NCBI RefSeq assembly: GCF_902150065.1
Contig: NC_043990.1
Location: 7,213,276-7,277,275 of the forward strand
Source: Myripristis murdjan
Taxonomy: Eukaryota; Chordata; Actinopteri; Holocentriformes; Holocentridae
DNA: 64,000 nucleotides
Reading direction: 5' to 3'
A model generated the notes under the pieces. That model saw only the letters and a program-made list of their open reading frames with translations, had not been told where the DNA came from and searched no databases. The translations under genes were made by a program, and so were the position numbers. Below, one piece after another: positions 1 through 11,570 of the stretch; positions within the stretch are counted from its first letter, which is position 1; each line of letters starts with the position of its first letter.

Positions 1-640
1 ATGGATGCCTCTTCAAAAATATGTGGTCACATGACCAACTTCTTCTATGGTTTTCTAGATAACAGCGGTAGCACTACTTGCCCCTTGGCACAAATTACCC
101 CACTCTCCCCTACAGCTCTCAGTTTGAACAAGGTTCTCCTGTGTGCTACACATTCAAATGTGAACTTACAGTAAAGAACTGCATCCAAACTCAAAGACTT
201 TGAGGTGAAATTTTACTGTATTGATGGAAAAACTGAAATACTGTAATTCACATACAGTATTACACAGAAAAACTCAAAGGAGTTGAAAAAAAAGAAAACA
301 GAATACAATTTATAGGCCCTTTTTTGTAGGTGCATCCTGATTGATTTGTGAATGGTGATTTGTGGAAAGGGTAGTGATGCAGGTGCACTAGTGATTTCAC
401 AGTGATGCAGGTCATTTCTATCAGCTGTGAGCAGATGTTTTGCTTTTGACTACCACAGTGAAGTCAATGGAGTTAGGGCCATGTAAATGACACATGTGAG
501 AAGTGTTATGCAAAAGAGCCTGAAAAATGTATGAATCCAATGAAAAGGTATGAACACATTTGCAAAAGAAAACTTCTGCTGTGGTTTGGAGGTGAAGATG
601 ACGACAAAGTGGATCCTAGTTTCATTAGACTGGAAAAAGC
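1..640. other. Left edge, no gene seen
   Basis: AT-rich sequence with short open frames only. No splice-flanked exon, RNA gene or recognisable transposon end was found. Similarity to the second L spacer begins only at about 640, so this stretch lies outside the duplicated block. An SXY promoter module like that next to the corresponding part of the second block (44,891-44,936) is not seen here. Confidence 0.5.
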
Positions 641-3194
641 GATTGAAAAAAACTGTAACTCTGGTAGAACGAGAGACTGAAGCTCTAATATTTGACTCAC
701 GAGAGCCACAGAAAGAGAGAAAAGAAGAAAAGCAGAGGGAAGACAGAAGAAGTGACTTATAATGCAAAGAATGACCTTACAGATTAAAAGATGTAGGCTA
801 CACCTGGGAGAAATGTGGATTTTTTTAAGAGCACATGTTTTCAGATTCAGATTCAGCTTTATTTGTCCTTTACAGGAAACTTGTTTTCACCAGCCCATAC
901 AAAAACAGAAAACCTCCTCAAGATACAACACGCATTATAAATACATCATCCACATATAACAATGTGTTATTGTGATTGTAATGACTGATTAGTTATTGGT
1001 TGTTCATTCCAGGTTTGATCCATTTCAAAGGTGAAATCTTTTGATTTCTCCTTTGATTTAGTTGAAACTGGAAGCTGAGCTCATTTATCACAAACCTGCT
1101 GATGCCACATTTCTCAGTTTGTATTGACAGTGTTCATGAATATCCACACAGGCTGCTTGTATTTTCCTTCCAGCTGCTGAGTGTCAGTCGCAGCTGCAGC
1201 CTCTGTTCATGTCTCACTGAGAACAAAACACCAAAACACAGCAGCATCAGCATCAGTCCTGCTCTGGACCGGCCTGGCTTTCACTTTGAGCGCCTCACCA
1301 TCAACACATGCTGCGTATCTGTTACAGCGACAGTAAGGCCTTCAGCTCCGGACCTCAGGCTCTGATTTCACACAAGAAAAAAAAAGATCTTTGTACTGAC
1401 GAAACCAGCATTTCTGTATATATTTACTCCCTCACTCCCTTTTCCACCCTATGTAGTGCCCTTCACAGTTCATCAGAATGCACCTTGGTACCTGCCTCAC
1501 TTCCTTTTCTCCCCTTTTCTCCCCTTTTCTCGTTGATAATTTGCTCTAGTTTTGACTCTGGTTTACCTGATTAAGTTCACCTGTTCACTCCTTATTTAAA
1601 GACTGCACTCCCTCCCTCCTTCACATGGGGCCTCAGCTCTTTTAGTTTATCTTGCTCTTGTCTTACTTTATATAACTGCATCCATGTTAGTTTAACTGAG
1701 AACTTTATTTATCTTTATTTCTCTAAAATGGACACGAGACTAATTTAATTCACCGTGTTGTGTTTTGATATTGTATCTGTTTTCTTTCGTAGTCAAAGCC
1801 TGTGTATGTCTTCCTTTTTTCCTTTAATGTTCATAAATGCAATTCTTTAATTTGAAGAAATAAACCTTTGTTCAGAGGACTCAATTTTCCTGACTTCCAA
1901 GCATTCTGCCTTTAAACAACATCTTTAATTCTGCACCTTATTTACATGATCTTCCTCAGTGAGTTTAGTTTTGTAGCAACTCAACATGAACCAAGAATCA
2001 AAAGTTTCCTGCTGTGAGAATAAATGAAAAGTAACAGTGGAGAATCAAATCTTTCATGGTTCCAGTTAACCCATTTAGGCAAATGCTTGTTTGCATGAAA
2101 GTCTTTATTCTGTATGTGAAAATGGCTTGAATTGTGAATCATTTTATTTGCATTTGTTTTCTATGATTTGGGGATTATTTGAGATGTTTAGATCATGAAA
2201 AAAAGGTCTTACAACAACAGGAATATGAATGATTGGAGAAAAATCAAGGCGGCTGGAAGCTCATAAATAAACACAAACAAACAATACAGGAGTGTTAATC
2301 ACAGCTTAACGTATATTTGTCAGGACAGCACTATGAGCTCCACTGTTATTAAACTCTTTTCCTCTCTCTTTCTTAGTGAAACCACGTTGTGAAATATTCT
2401 CTCCCAGTGAAAAACCAACCAGCCTTGGCAAACAGAGGAACCATATTTCTGAATGAGACCTCCTCATCATGAGCAGCGTTGTCTGGGGTCGCTGTTGTTC
2501 TCAAACTGCAGCAGCTCCTGTCACAGGGAGGGAGGAGCACACAGTCTTAATCTGACAGCAATCTGATAATAATCTGACTGATCTCTGCAGGGAAACTCTC
2601 TCTTCACTTCCTGCCTCCACAGCAAGGTCAGAGGTCAGGCTCAGCTACACAACCATGGATGTCACAACACAGAGGAAGCATCAGTGTCACAGCGCCACCT
2701 CTGGACAGATGATGTATTTCACCTCTGAGCTGTGGGAGTGAAATCCCCTGATGAGGATGTCATGTGACTTCCTGTTGGTCCTGATTTATCAACACAAGAG
2801 CTCAGGCTTGGTGTGAAAGTGATGGGGACACATCAGATTATTAAAAAAATGTTATTCGAAATTCTCATCATAGTTTCCGAAGTTTTGAGCAGGTTCATGA
2901 CACCAAAGACAGTCCATGTGGAGACACAAAACAGTTCAGTTCATGTCTCTTACAGGGCAGGCTGATGCCTCAGTGTGTGACATGATGTAGGCCATGAAGT
3001 CAGATACAAGAGCAGCTCAGGTTTATGCTGTTAATACTGTATCTGGGTAAGTTGTGAAAAGTTAACCTCCTACACTGCTCTCTGACCTCTTTCCTTCTCC
3101 TCCTCAACATGTCAGTCAGCCGACCTGCCTCCTTGTTCTAGTGTCTTGCTGTTGTTGTTGTTTGTCCTATAAAACTTTGTTGCTCTGACAGATG
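640..3194. other. L spacer, left copy, before the gypsy element
   Basis: Non-coding by inspection: only short frames with no splice logic or recognisable domain. It is collinear with 44,960-48,415. It holds a LINE tail (843-958), a pyrimidine-rich stretch with a repeated TTCTCCCC motif near 1,500, and an AT-rich region with several AATAAA-like hexamers near 1,855-1,870. The transposon-free site matching the P-like insertion of the other copy lies near 2,726-2,745. Confidence 0.6.
843..958 (-). mobile_element. LINE 3' tail fragment (L2/CR1-like)
   Basis: On the minus strand the sequence ends in a GGACAAATAAAGCTGAATCTG-type tail with a repeated GATTCA unit, the usual 3' end of fish L2-type LINEs. 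The paralogous site at about 45,236 runs straight from the shared AGAGCACATGTTTT to AATGTGTTATTG without it, so this is a short 5'-truncated insertion made after the block duplicated. Confidence 0.6.
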
Positions 3195-4025
3195 TGTAGC
3201 GGTTTACCGGCAGGGTGATTTGCTTCTGCGGGGTGCCAGTCAGCGTCTCAGTCTGACAAAAGTCTTAATTATAGTAAACCTAATATATTAACCACCAATT
3301 CCACCTAAACCCCTACAAGGGACTGTTAGTTAAGTCCCACCCAAACCATCAACACACAAAACAAAATATATAAGAAAAACACACACACAGTATTCTCCAA
3401 TTTACCCTCGTATATTTCACAGTGCTCCCCTCAAAACCCCTAGTTCAATATTTCCCCGTGGACACAAGTTCATACACAGTTCACACCAATCCTCCAATAT
3501 TTGTCACAGTCTTAGTCTGGAAACACAGTCTGGTGACTGTCGCGAATTCCGCTCGGAAGAGCCGTAAACCGTAGGAGTCTATTTGCCTACGACAGTTTGG
3601 AGCAGACCACGGGGGGAGCTAGCAGCGGTCGGCAAACAGTTGCTAGAGCCGGCACTTTACCGTTTGGGGATCCGACGCTTGAGTCGCTGCGGAGCTCCCT
3701 GGTAGAGTCGAGCCTTACATCCCCATGGAGAACGTCCAAGCCAGGATCCGGATGAACGACGGAGCAAGCTAGGCTAAACCGGACTTTTGGATGACACGGA
3801 CCAGAGGTAGGCCAACTACATGCGCCCGTACTCAAACACACACCGCTCTTCTCAATGAGACAGCCCCCTTTTCATACACCGCGGTCGGCTTGTTTCATTC
3901 ATCGGATTGGACGGTGTAGTGGTGTGACGTCGGAGAGGCCGGCCGGTGTTTCATTGATAAATTCGGGTGGAGGGTGTGGTTGTGTGACGTGGGGAGTACA
4001 GGTTATCAAGGCGCCGATCGCCACA
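3195..4025 (-). repeat. LTR of the gypsy element (3' LTR in element orientation)
   Basis: 831-bp direct repeat of 9,427-10,257. The element reads on the minus strand, so this is its 3' LTR; the polypurine tract abuts it at 4,026. The end of the Gag-Pol frame lies inside it. Confidence 0.93.
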
Positions 4026-7000
4026 CTCCCCCCCCCTTGGAGAGAAGCTGCAACTAGCAGCAGGTGTTTCATTCTCCTCATCTCTGTCAGTATAATCAAT
4101 TGCCTGGCGCGGAGCAAAGGTGATAGGGGAACTAGAGGGAAAGCCTAGAAATTCCTCATCATCACTCTCCTCCTTGAAGATAGCCAGGACTTCTTGTTTT
4201 TCCAGCTTATCCAGGTCTTGCGCTGTGGGATAACAGGACTTTAAGCGGGAAACATGCACTACCTTCCTGTTTTCTCCACTGTCCTCCAACACCACATCAA
4301 AGTTAACAGGTCCCACCTGGGCAGCAATGCGGTAGGGCCCAAGCCACTTGGGAGCCAACTTTGCAGCGAAGGATTTCTCTGCTTTGGAAAGTGGATGGGA
4401 CCGGAGCCATACTCTATCTCCCTCCTGAAATTGCTGTTCACGGTGAGACTTATCATAATTCCGTTTTTGTCTGATTCTGGCTTTGGTAAGATTGTTCTGG
4501 GCAAATGTTGTCAGATCCTGAAGTTTAGCTAGTTGTTTGTACTTGGGTGAATCAGGTGTAACATGCCTTGGCTGAAGCAGAACATCTGCTGGTCCTCGGA
4601 GGGCCCGACCGAGGTTCAGCTCCGCAGGGGTGACTCCGGTGACTTCATGCACCGCTGAATTGAGAGCAAAACGGAATTCTGGTAGGTGTTTGTCCCAGTG
4701 CTTATGGTTCTCTCCCACATAGGAGGCAATCATTTGTTTCAGTGTCCGATTTACTCGCTCTGTCATGTTTGTTTGTGGATGGTATGCCGAGGTTAATTTC
4801 TGTTTCACGCTCCATTGGTCACAGGTGGATTTGAAGAGACAGGAGACAAACTGACTTCCCTGGTCGGACAAGATGTAGGTGGGGACCCCCCATCGGGTGA
4901 GGATTTCCTGGGTGAGTACTCGGGTTGCGGTCTCGGCTGTGGCTTTGCGCAGGGGAAATAATTCAACCCATCTGGTGTAGTAATCCACAAAAACCAACAG
5001 ATAGACATTTCCTTTGGAACTCCTAGGGAAGGGACCCATGAAGTCCACACCCAGCATCTCCCATGGATGGCTTACAACAGTCTGCTGCAACTTCCCAGCG
5101 GCTAGGCGGCTCTCTGGTTTGTGGCGCTGACATATTTGACAGTTTTTCACATGCTTACTGACATCCAAACTCATCCGAGGCCAATAGACCAGAGCTTGGA
5201 GCCTCTTGTATGTTTTATACCGGCCAAGGTGTCCAGCCAGGGGATCCTCATGGGTCATCTGTAGTAGTTGTAATCGGAGACTCTCAGGAATGAGAACTTG
5301 ATAGGTGGTCTTATGGGGCAGTTGTAAAACTCTGTGCACTTTGTCTTCCAGGATGGTGTATTTAGCTGAATCTGACAACTTGACCTCTCCTTCCTCCATT
5401 ACAGCCTGATACAGCCGCTGGCAGTCCGCATCCTCCTGTTGAGCCTTCCATATTTGTTCATCCGTGATGGGCAGGTCCTTCCCCCCCTCCACTTGGACTG
5501 ACAGCAGGGTGGCATAGGCAGGTGGTAGACAGTGGCTGGTGGCAGTACCGTCATGTGGGGCTCGGGATAAGGCATCCGGTACAATGTTGTACTTTCCTCT
5601 CCTGTAGTCCACAGTGAAAGTAAATTCCTGCAGACGAAGGGCCCACCGGGTGAGACGTGCGCTGGGTCTCTGACTCTTGAGCACCCACAGCAGTGCTGCA
5701 TGGTCGGTAACCACGGTGAAGAGTCTCCCATCCAGGTAGTATCTCCACCTTTCCAGCGCCCACACCACAGCCAAGCACTCCTTTTCTGTTGCTGAATAAT
5801 TGCGTTCTGCGCTGTTGAGACTCCTGCTGCCGTATGCCAGGACTTCCTCCGTGCCCAGCCCAGTCTTCTGAGCCAGCACTGCCCCAAGGCCCACGTCACT
5901 GGCGTCAGTGTAGACCACGAAGGGGAGGTCAAAGTTGGGATGCCCTAAGATGGGTGAAGCGACCAGACACGCCTTCAGGATGTCAAACGAAGCCTGACAC
6001 TCAGGTGTCCACTTGAACTTAACCCCCTTGCGCTTCAAGGCATTCAGGGGTTCAGCCAGCTGAGAGAAGTTTGGGACATACCGATGATACCACCCAGACA
6101 TACCCAGGAACCGCTGGACGCCCTTGATGTTAGTTGGTACAGGGAACTCGTCCACGGCCCTGGTTTTGTCTGGGTCCACCTGAATGCCGGCAGCCGACAC
6201 AATGTGACCCAGGAACTTAAGGGAGGTTTGGAAGAAGTTGCATTTCTTCATGTTCATAGTCAACCCCGCCTCGCTGAGCTTCTGAAACACCAACTGAAGG
6301 TCACGAAAGTGCTGTTCCCCCGACGGAGAATAAACAATGATGTCATCCAGATAAACAAAACAGATGTTTCCCTTCAGCTCTCCTAGTGTGATTTCCATCA
6401 ATCTCTGAAATGTTGCTGGTGCATTTTTGAGGCCGAAGGGCATCACCTTGAACTCATATAGGCCAAAGGGACAGGTGAAAGCTGTCTTGTCCTTGCTGTC
6501 CTCATCCATCTGGCACTGCCAGTAACCACTTTGGAGGTCAATGGTGGAGAAGACAGCAGAGCCTGCCAGTGAGTCCAAGATCTCCTGTATTGTGGGGAGG
6601 GGGTAAGCATCAGTGTGTGTTACTGCGTTGAGCTTGATGTAATTAACACAAAATCTGACTTTCCCAGTTTTCTTTGGAATGAGGACCACCGGCGAAGCCC
6701 AAGCGGAAGAGGAGGGTTCAATGATGTTGGCGGCCAACATGTCGTCGACCAACTCCTTCATCACCTTCAGCTTGGCAGGGGAGACCCGGTAGGATTTCTG
6801 TTTGATCGGGATATCCTGTGTAAGAAAGATTTTGTGCTTGAGAACATGTGTTTGGCCCAACCTTGAGGTACACACATCACCATTGTACTGCAGGAGGTTA
6901 AGGAATTGTCTCTTCCCATCACTATCCAGCTGAGCTCTGTCTACCGCCGCCAGCAACAGCTCGGTGTCCTGGATAGGATGGGTAGGATGAACAGTGCAGC

Positions 7001-9140
7001 GGGGATCAATGGCTGAGTAAAAAGACAGCAGGCTTTTGTCTGCCCAGTTGGTGAGGTTCTCCATCTCCCTTTCAAAAAAATACGTTTTCTCCTCATTCCT
7101 GAACCAGTACAAATTCTGTCCTACATCCATTTGCAGGCCACTGATGCTCAGGAAATCCACACCCAGAACAGCAGGAAAGGCCAGGCTTTGTGAAGATAGT
7201 ACAACCACCGGCAGAGCACAGGTATGGTTTTGCAGGTTTATTACAACATGCTGCCACCCCAGTGGCCATCTTTCTCCTCCGTCAGCCAAGTAGAGGGGTT
7301 TTCCATCCCACGGGTACAATTCCCTGTCTTTCTCCCTGATGGACCGCCACAGTTCCTCATTCAGGAGAGTGTAGGATGAACCAGAATCCACCATAGCCTT
7401 GACCTTCACGGCGCCTATGGTTATGGGCACGACCAGCTGGCGAGGGAGAGGTCTGGAGGAAAATGGAAAAGGCGGCTTCTCTGGCTGCTTGTGTGATACA
7501 GCATGCACAGTGGGACGGGTGCTGGTGGACGGCTCGGAAGGAGAGGGAGGTGGAGGCTGGTAAGTGGTCTTTGGATTCTTCCCCTTGTCAGAAACGAAAC
7601 TAGGACAGGTATGGGGTGAATGGGAACCTTTACACCGCCAGCAATAGGGTTGAGCAGCTTTGTCAGCCGTACCTGTATGACCGACAGTCTTTTGTGGGGT
7701 GGTGGTGGTTGTTACTACTGTTTGATGCCTGTTGGTGGCAGGAGTGTACTTTCGTGCTGCCTCTTGCTGCCACTGTTTCTCTTTGTCCTTCTCCAGCTGC
7801 TGACCAAGCCTCACCAGTGCATCCACTGTCTTGACGCCGCTGCTCCTCAGCTGACTTGCTAGAGAGGGGTGTATGTTTTTCAAGATCAGCTGGATGACTT
7901 TTCCTTCTGAGATGTCAGGTCTCCACCGACGGCAGAGGGCCCGATACATGTATGCGAAGTCCCGGATGCTCTCTCCATCTCCCTGCACCCGTGTCCTGAT
8001 CCGCTCCTCGAGCTCATCCAAGTAATCCTCAGCAAGGAATGCTGAAAGGAATTTATGCTCAAACTCCCTCCAGGTAGATGTTTCCAGCCGGACCACATCC
8101 CACCAGTCCCGAGCTGTGCCAAACAGGACGTTGCGCAGGGTGGCCAGCAGCTCCTCATCAGTAAGAGGGTTCAAGGCTAGATAGTCTCGACACTGTCCAA
8201 GGTAAGTGAGAGGGTCAGTTTCATCTCCCATCCTGCCAAAGCACGGGAACTGCAGTTTAATTGGACACTTCCCCGTTGCTCGTCCTCCCAGGACTCCCTG
8301 GATAGGAGAGCCCATTTGAGATGGGAATGGGTCTGAACCACGAGCAGCGTGCATGGTTGAGTGCAGCCGCAGCTGAGCGTCCTCCTTCACACCAGCTGGA
8401 GGTAAGGTAGTAGAATGTAATGGTGGAGTGGTGGTACTGCGCTCCGCTGGGGGTGGTATAGAGCGGTTTGGATTTTGGAGGGTGTGTTCTTTCATGTTGG
8501 TTACATCTTCCACTGTAGTATGTAGTAATTCCTGACATGCTGTTATGTCCTGTTGCAGGCGAGTGACCGTGTCAACCAAAGGAGACATCACATTATTGAT
8601 ATCCCTCAGAACTTCCGAATGGTGATGATGAAGCCTCCATTTAATTGCGGCCTTGCACTGTGACATTGAATAGTCAACATATTGTTTGATACATTCTTGT
8701 ATTTGCTGTTGTCCTTGTTCCTGCCTCCTAATAAAGGCATCTTCCATAGCTGATAGGCTGTCATTTATTGTTTGGGTATTAGTTTGTTGCTCCATTTTCC
8801 ATTTGTGCACGGTTTCCAGGATTTGTTTTTGTCCATTTCCCAGAACATCCAGGGTCTGTTGAACTTTTTTGTATTGCTCATATTGATTGGTTGGTTGCAA
8901 CGGGGCAGCGAGAGTCCCCTCCTCCACAATATCCATGTCAAGTACAGACCGATTGGTGCCACTGATTAACTCCTGTTCTCCAGTAGTTACATCCGTCAAC
9001 CTATCCTCCTCAATACCAGCAGGGGGAGCCGGTTGTTCAGGGGATGAATTAACCACCTTGTCCTCTTGACTTCCCACAGGGGAGATTTGTGAGTGGTTAA
9101 GGTCCAGAGACTCCAGTAATCTGCCCACCATTTCCTCCAT
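3951..9140 (-). CDS. Ty3/gypsy Gag-Pol polyprotein
   Basis: A single frame of about 1,729 residues from the methionine at 9,140 (MEEMVGRLLE). Domains in order: Gag with a retrotransposon-gag region about residues 310-460 and a zinc knuckle near 495-510 (CWRCKGSHSPHTC); aspartic protease near 582 (MVDSGSSYT); reverse transcriptase with YLDDIIVYS near 929; RNase H with YTDASDVG near 1,075; integrase with the HHCC finger ending near 1,335 (CQICQRHK) and a DDE core (VDFMG, SDQGSQF, TERVNR) at about 1,364-1,460; and a GPYR motif near 1,600. Gag and Pol are in one frame, which some gypsy lineages use. The frame runs about 75 bp into the 3' LTR. No envelope gene is seen. The domain order RT-RNase H-integrase is diagnostic of Ty3/gypsy. 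Confidence 0.93.
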   Translation of the reverse strand: MEEMVGRLLESLDLNHSQISPVGSQEDKVVNSSPEQPAPPAGIEEDRLTDVTTGEQELISGTNRSVLDMDIVEEGTLAAPLQPTNQYEQYKKVQQTLDVLGNGQKQILETVHKWKMEQQTNTQTINDSLSAMEDAFIRRQEQGQQQIQECIKQYVDYSMSQCKAAIKWRLHHHHSEVLRDINNVMSPLVDTVTRLQQDITACQELLHTTVEDVTNMKEHTLQNPNRSIPPPAERSTTTPPLHSTTLPPAGVKEDAQLRLHSTMHAARGSDPFPSQMGSPIQGVLGGRATGKCPIKLQFPCFGRMGDETDPLTYLGQCRDYLALNPLTDEELLATLRNVLFGTARDWWDVVRLETSTWREFEHKFLSAFLAEDYLDELEERIRTRVQGDGESIRDFAYMYRALCRRWRPDISEGKVIQLILKNIHPSLASQLRSSGVKTVDALVRLGQQLEKDKEKQWQQEAARKYTPATNRHQTVVTTTTTPQKTVGHTGTADKAAQPYCWRCKGSHSPHTCPSFVSDKGKNPKTTYQPPPPSPSEPSTSTRPTVHAVSHKQPEKPPFPFSSRPLPRQLVVPITIGAVKVKAMVDSGSSYTLLNEELWRSIREKDRELYPWDGKPLYLADGGERWPLGWQHVVINLQNHTCALPVVVLSSQSLAFPAVLGVDFLSISGLQMDVGQNLYWFRNEEKTYFFEREMENLTNWADKSLLSFYSAIDPRCTVHPTHPIQDTELLLAAVDRAQLDSDGKRQFLNLLQYNGDVCTSRLGQTHVLKHKIFLTQDIPIKQKSYRVSPAKLKVMKELVDDMLAANIIEPSSSAWASPVVLIPKKTGKVRFCVNYIKLNAVTHTDAYPLPTIQEILDSLAGSAVFSTIDLQSGYWQCQMDEDSKDKTAFTCPFGLYEFKVMPFGLKNAPATFQRLMEITLGELKGNICFVYLDDIIVYSPSGEQHFRDLQLVFQKLSEAGLTMNMKKCNFFQTSLKFLGHIVSAAGIQVDPDKTRAVDEFPVPTNIKGVQRFLGMSGWYHRYVPNFSQLAEPLNALKRKGVKFKWTPECQASFDILKACLVASPILGHPNFDLPFVVYTDASDVGLGAVLAQKTGLGTEEVLAYGSRSLNSAERNYSATEKECLAVVWALERWRYYLDGRLFTVVTDHAALLWVLKSQRPSARLTRWALRLQEFTFTVDYRRGKYNIVPDALSRAPHDGTATSHCLPPAYATLLSVQVEGGKDLPITDEQIWKAQQEDADCQRLYQAVMEEGEVKLSDSAKYTILEDKVHRVLQLPHKTTYQVLIPESLRLQLLQMTHEDPLAGHLGRYKTYKRLQALVYWPRMSLDVSKHVKNCQICQRHKPESRLAAGKLQQTVVSHPWEMLGVDFMGPFPRSSKGNVYLLVFVDYYTRWVELFPLRKATAETATRVLTQEILTRWGVPTYILSDQGSQFVSCLFKSTCDQWSVKQKLTSAYHPQTNMTERVNRTLKQMIASYVGENHKHWDKHLPEFRFALNSAVHEVTGVTPAELNLGRALRGPADVLLQPRHVTPDSPKYKQLAKLQDLTTFAQNNLTKARIRQKRNYDKSHREQQFQEGDRVWLRSHPLSKAEKSFAAKLAPKWLGPYRIAAQVGPVNFDVVLEDSGENRKVVHVSRLKSCYPTAQDLDKLEKQEVLAIFKEESDDEEFLGFPSSSPITFAPRQAIDYTDRDEENETPAASCSFSPRGGECGDRRLDNLYSPRHTTTPSTRIYQ

Positions 9141-9426
9141 TTTGTAAAAAAAAAAAAAAAAAATTCCGTTTGGGGTTGTGAATGGAAGAATTAATATTGC
9201 GTTACTTTCCAGATTCCCTATTGGAGGTATTTTCCCGAGCAATCCTTTATTTGCTTATTGATGATTTTGTTGGTTGGGCTTGTGGGTACTTGTGGAATAA
9301 ACCTTGGTTCACTCCAGTGTGTGTTTCCTTTATTTCAGCCAGGGTGGGGTTTTTCCTGTTTGTTTTAGTGTGCACACGTTTAGTTTGGTTGTTGTTCTCG
9401 TGCTTTGTCTGGGGTGCCACTTTTTA

Positions 9427-10257
9427 TGTAGCGGTTTACCGGCAGGGTGATTTGCTTCTGCGGGGTGCCAGTCAGCGTCTCAGTCTGACAAAAGTCTTAA
9501 TTATAGTAAACCTAATATATTAACCACCAATTCCACCTAAACCCCTACAAGGGACTGTTAGTTAAGTCCCACCCAAACCATCAACACACAAAACAAAATA
9601 TATAAGAAAAACACACACACAGTATTCTCCAATTTACCCTCGTATATTTCACAGTGCTCCCCTCAAAACCCCTAGTTCAATATTTCCCCGTGGACACAAG
9701 TTCATACACAGTTCACACCAATCCTCCAATATTTGTCACAGTCTTAGTCTGGAAACACAGTCTGGTGACTGTCGCGAATTCCGCTCGGAAGAGCCGTAAA
9801 CCGTAGGAGTCTATTTGCCTACGACAGTTTGGAGCAGACCACGGGGGGAGCTAGCAGCGGTCGGCAAACAGTTGCTAGAGCCGGCACTTTACCGTTTGGG
9901 GATCCGACGCTTGAGTCGCTGCGGAGCTCCCTGGTAGAGTCGAGCCTTACATCCCCATGGAGAACGTCCAAGCCAGGATCCGGATGAACGACGGAGCAAG
10001 CTAGGCTAAACCGGACTTTTGGATGACACGGACCAGAGGTAGGCCAACTACATGCGCCCGTACTCAAACACACACCGCTCTTCTCAATGAGACAGCCCCC
10101 TTTTCATACACCGCGGTCGGCTTGTTTCATTCATCGGATTGGACGGTGTAGTGGTGTGACGTCGGAGAGGCCGGCCGGTGTTTCATTGATAAATTCGGGT
10201 GGAGGGTGTGGTTGTGTGACGTGGGGAGTACAGGTTATCAAGGCGCCGATCGCCACA
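9427..10257 (-). repeat. LTR of the gypsy element (5' LTR in element orientation)
   Basis: 831-bp direct repeat of 3,195-4,025, bordered outside by the GATG target duplication and inside by the putative primer-binding site at about 9,410-9,423. Confidence 0.93.
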
Positions 10258-10355
10258 GATGTTCCAGTCTGATGAAAACACCATCACGCTGTACAAGTAT
10301 GTCTGCTAGCTGTAGCTGGCAGGGTGTCAATATAAGTTTGTTTTAATGCTAATTA

Positions 10356-10367
10356 ACACGCACACGC

Positions 10368-10431
<64 letters not shown>
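10356..10431. repeat. CA microsatellite
   Basis: About 75 bp of (CA)n with CG interruptions at its left end. The paralogue at 48,515-48,600 is more interrupted (CATACA units). Confidence 0.95.
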
Positions 10432-10433
<2 letters not shown>

Positions 10434-10544
10434 TAGCCTGAAGAACTGGCAGACTTTGTTTATCCTCAGTTTTGTTTCATATCCTCATGATGACTTGTAA
10501 AGTTCAGTCCAGCCTCTTATTCTGCACCTCCAGAAAGTTGCACC

Positions 10545-11570
10545 TCTGAAAACAAAGTACTGACATTCTGTACTTAAGTAGAAGTAAAGATACTTGTGTG
10601 AGAAAAGACTCTGGTCAAAGTAGAAGTACCAATTCAACTTCTTTATTCAAGTAAAAGTAAGAAAGTACAGGCTCTAAAATGTACTTAAGTACAAAAGTAA
10701 AAAGTAAAAATGATTTTTTTTTTTTTTACCATTAATGATACATATACCTTTTTTGATAACTCGGCAAGATGAAAAAAAAAGTTCAGGGCACACAAAACAG
10801 GAACTTGTCCTCTTTTATTAAGAACCTGCAAAGTGCTGGTACAGAGAAAATAAAATCATGCGACAGTCTAGTTTTGCTGCAAGTCCAGTTTCACACAATA
10901 ATCAAGACTGAACTGACCAGAGGTCTTGAATGAGTAACAGATTGAATAACAGATTTTTTCTTGCTTCTCCAACTCTGTTCCATCGTCAGCTAACGTTATC
11001 TTCCCTGGCCACTGTCTTCCCCCACGTCTCCAGATTTCTCTATACAGTTTTCTTTTTCTTAACTGCTCTCCCCGCGCCCTCTCTCTCTTTCCCTCTTTGT
11101 GCAGGGTTTCCTCCAGGATTTTTTGAAACTGTGGGGGAGGGCTTCAGCGTTAATGTTAATTTTTTTACCATGGATCTTTTGTAGCACAGAGGAGATATGC
11201 TGCTCAAACACTTGGTATGTAGTGTTAGTGTATGTTTATGAGTTGTAGAACATAATAAATTATCTTGAAGAAGTAGATGTTAAATTCTTATTTGTTTTAA
11301 AAAATGGAAATTACTTATCAAAGAGACCTAACAATTCAACTACCAATGAATGAGCAGTAGTATGCATGTGATAACATAGATTGAAAAACAAGCCAAAGTG
11401 ATACCTCTTCTCTGAATAGACAAACTAAGCCAGTGTGCTGCTGTTAGCCAGTGAAAATAGATCGGAGTGGCAACTCTTCACTTTGTTACACAATCTATGT
11501 CAGTGCGCTGCTGTAGCCTGGCATTTTTTTCTGCCTTTTGGACTCGAACGGTGCCGGTGCAGGTGTTGTA
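10545..11570. mobile_element. hAT-like element, right part missing
   Basis: The left part has the phrase TACTTAAGTAGAAGTAAAG followed by many AAGTA units, which is typical of fish hAT-type elements. It is the paralogue of 48,705-49,972, where a matching right end (CAGAGGTGTACTTAAGTA on the minus strand) is present. Here the sequence jumps at about 11,570 to the flank that in the other copy lies beyond 51,745, so the right end has been lost. Confidence 0.5.

Larger units (their letters stand above)
3195..10257 (-). mobile_element. Ty3/gypsy LTR retrotransposon, looks whole
   Basis: Element of 7,063 bp with two direct LTRs of 831 bp (3,195-4,025 and 9,427-10,257) that look identical by eye, starting TGTAGCGG and ending CGCCACA. 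It is flanked by a 4-bp target duplication, GATG. The paralogous empty site near 48,413 (GACAGATGTTACAG) has a single GATG, confirming both ends. On the minus strand a polypurine tract lies beside the 3' LTR (4,026-4,040), and a putative primer-binding site starting TGGCACCCC lies a few bases inside the 5' LTR. One long Gag-Pol frame fills the interior. The identical LTRs and absence from the other block indicate a very recent insertion. Confidence 0.95.

Noticed and set aside
1102-1365. 87-codon plus-strand frame kept in both L spacers (also 45,380-45,646) and partly in S spacers
   Set aside because: The flanking DNA is equally conserved, the frames end differently, and no homologous protein is recognised.
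3587-3841. 84-codon frame in each LTR of the gypsy element
   Set aside because: Lies in the LTR, has no known domain, and repeats simply because the LTRs are identical.
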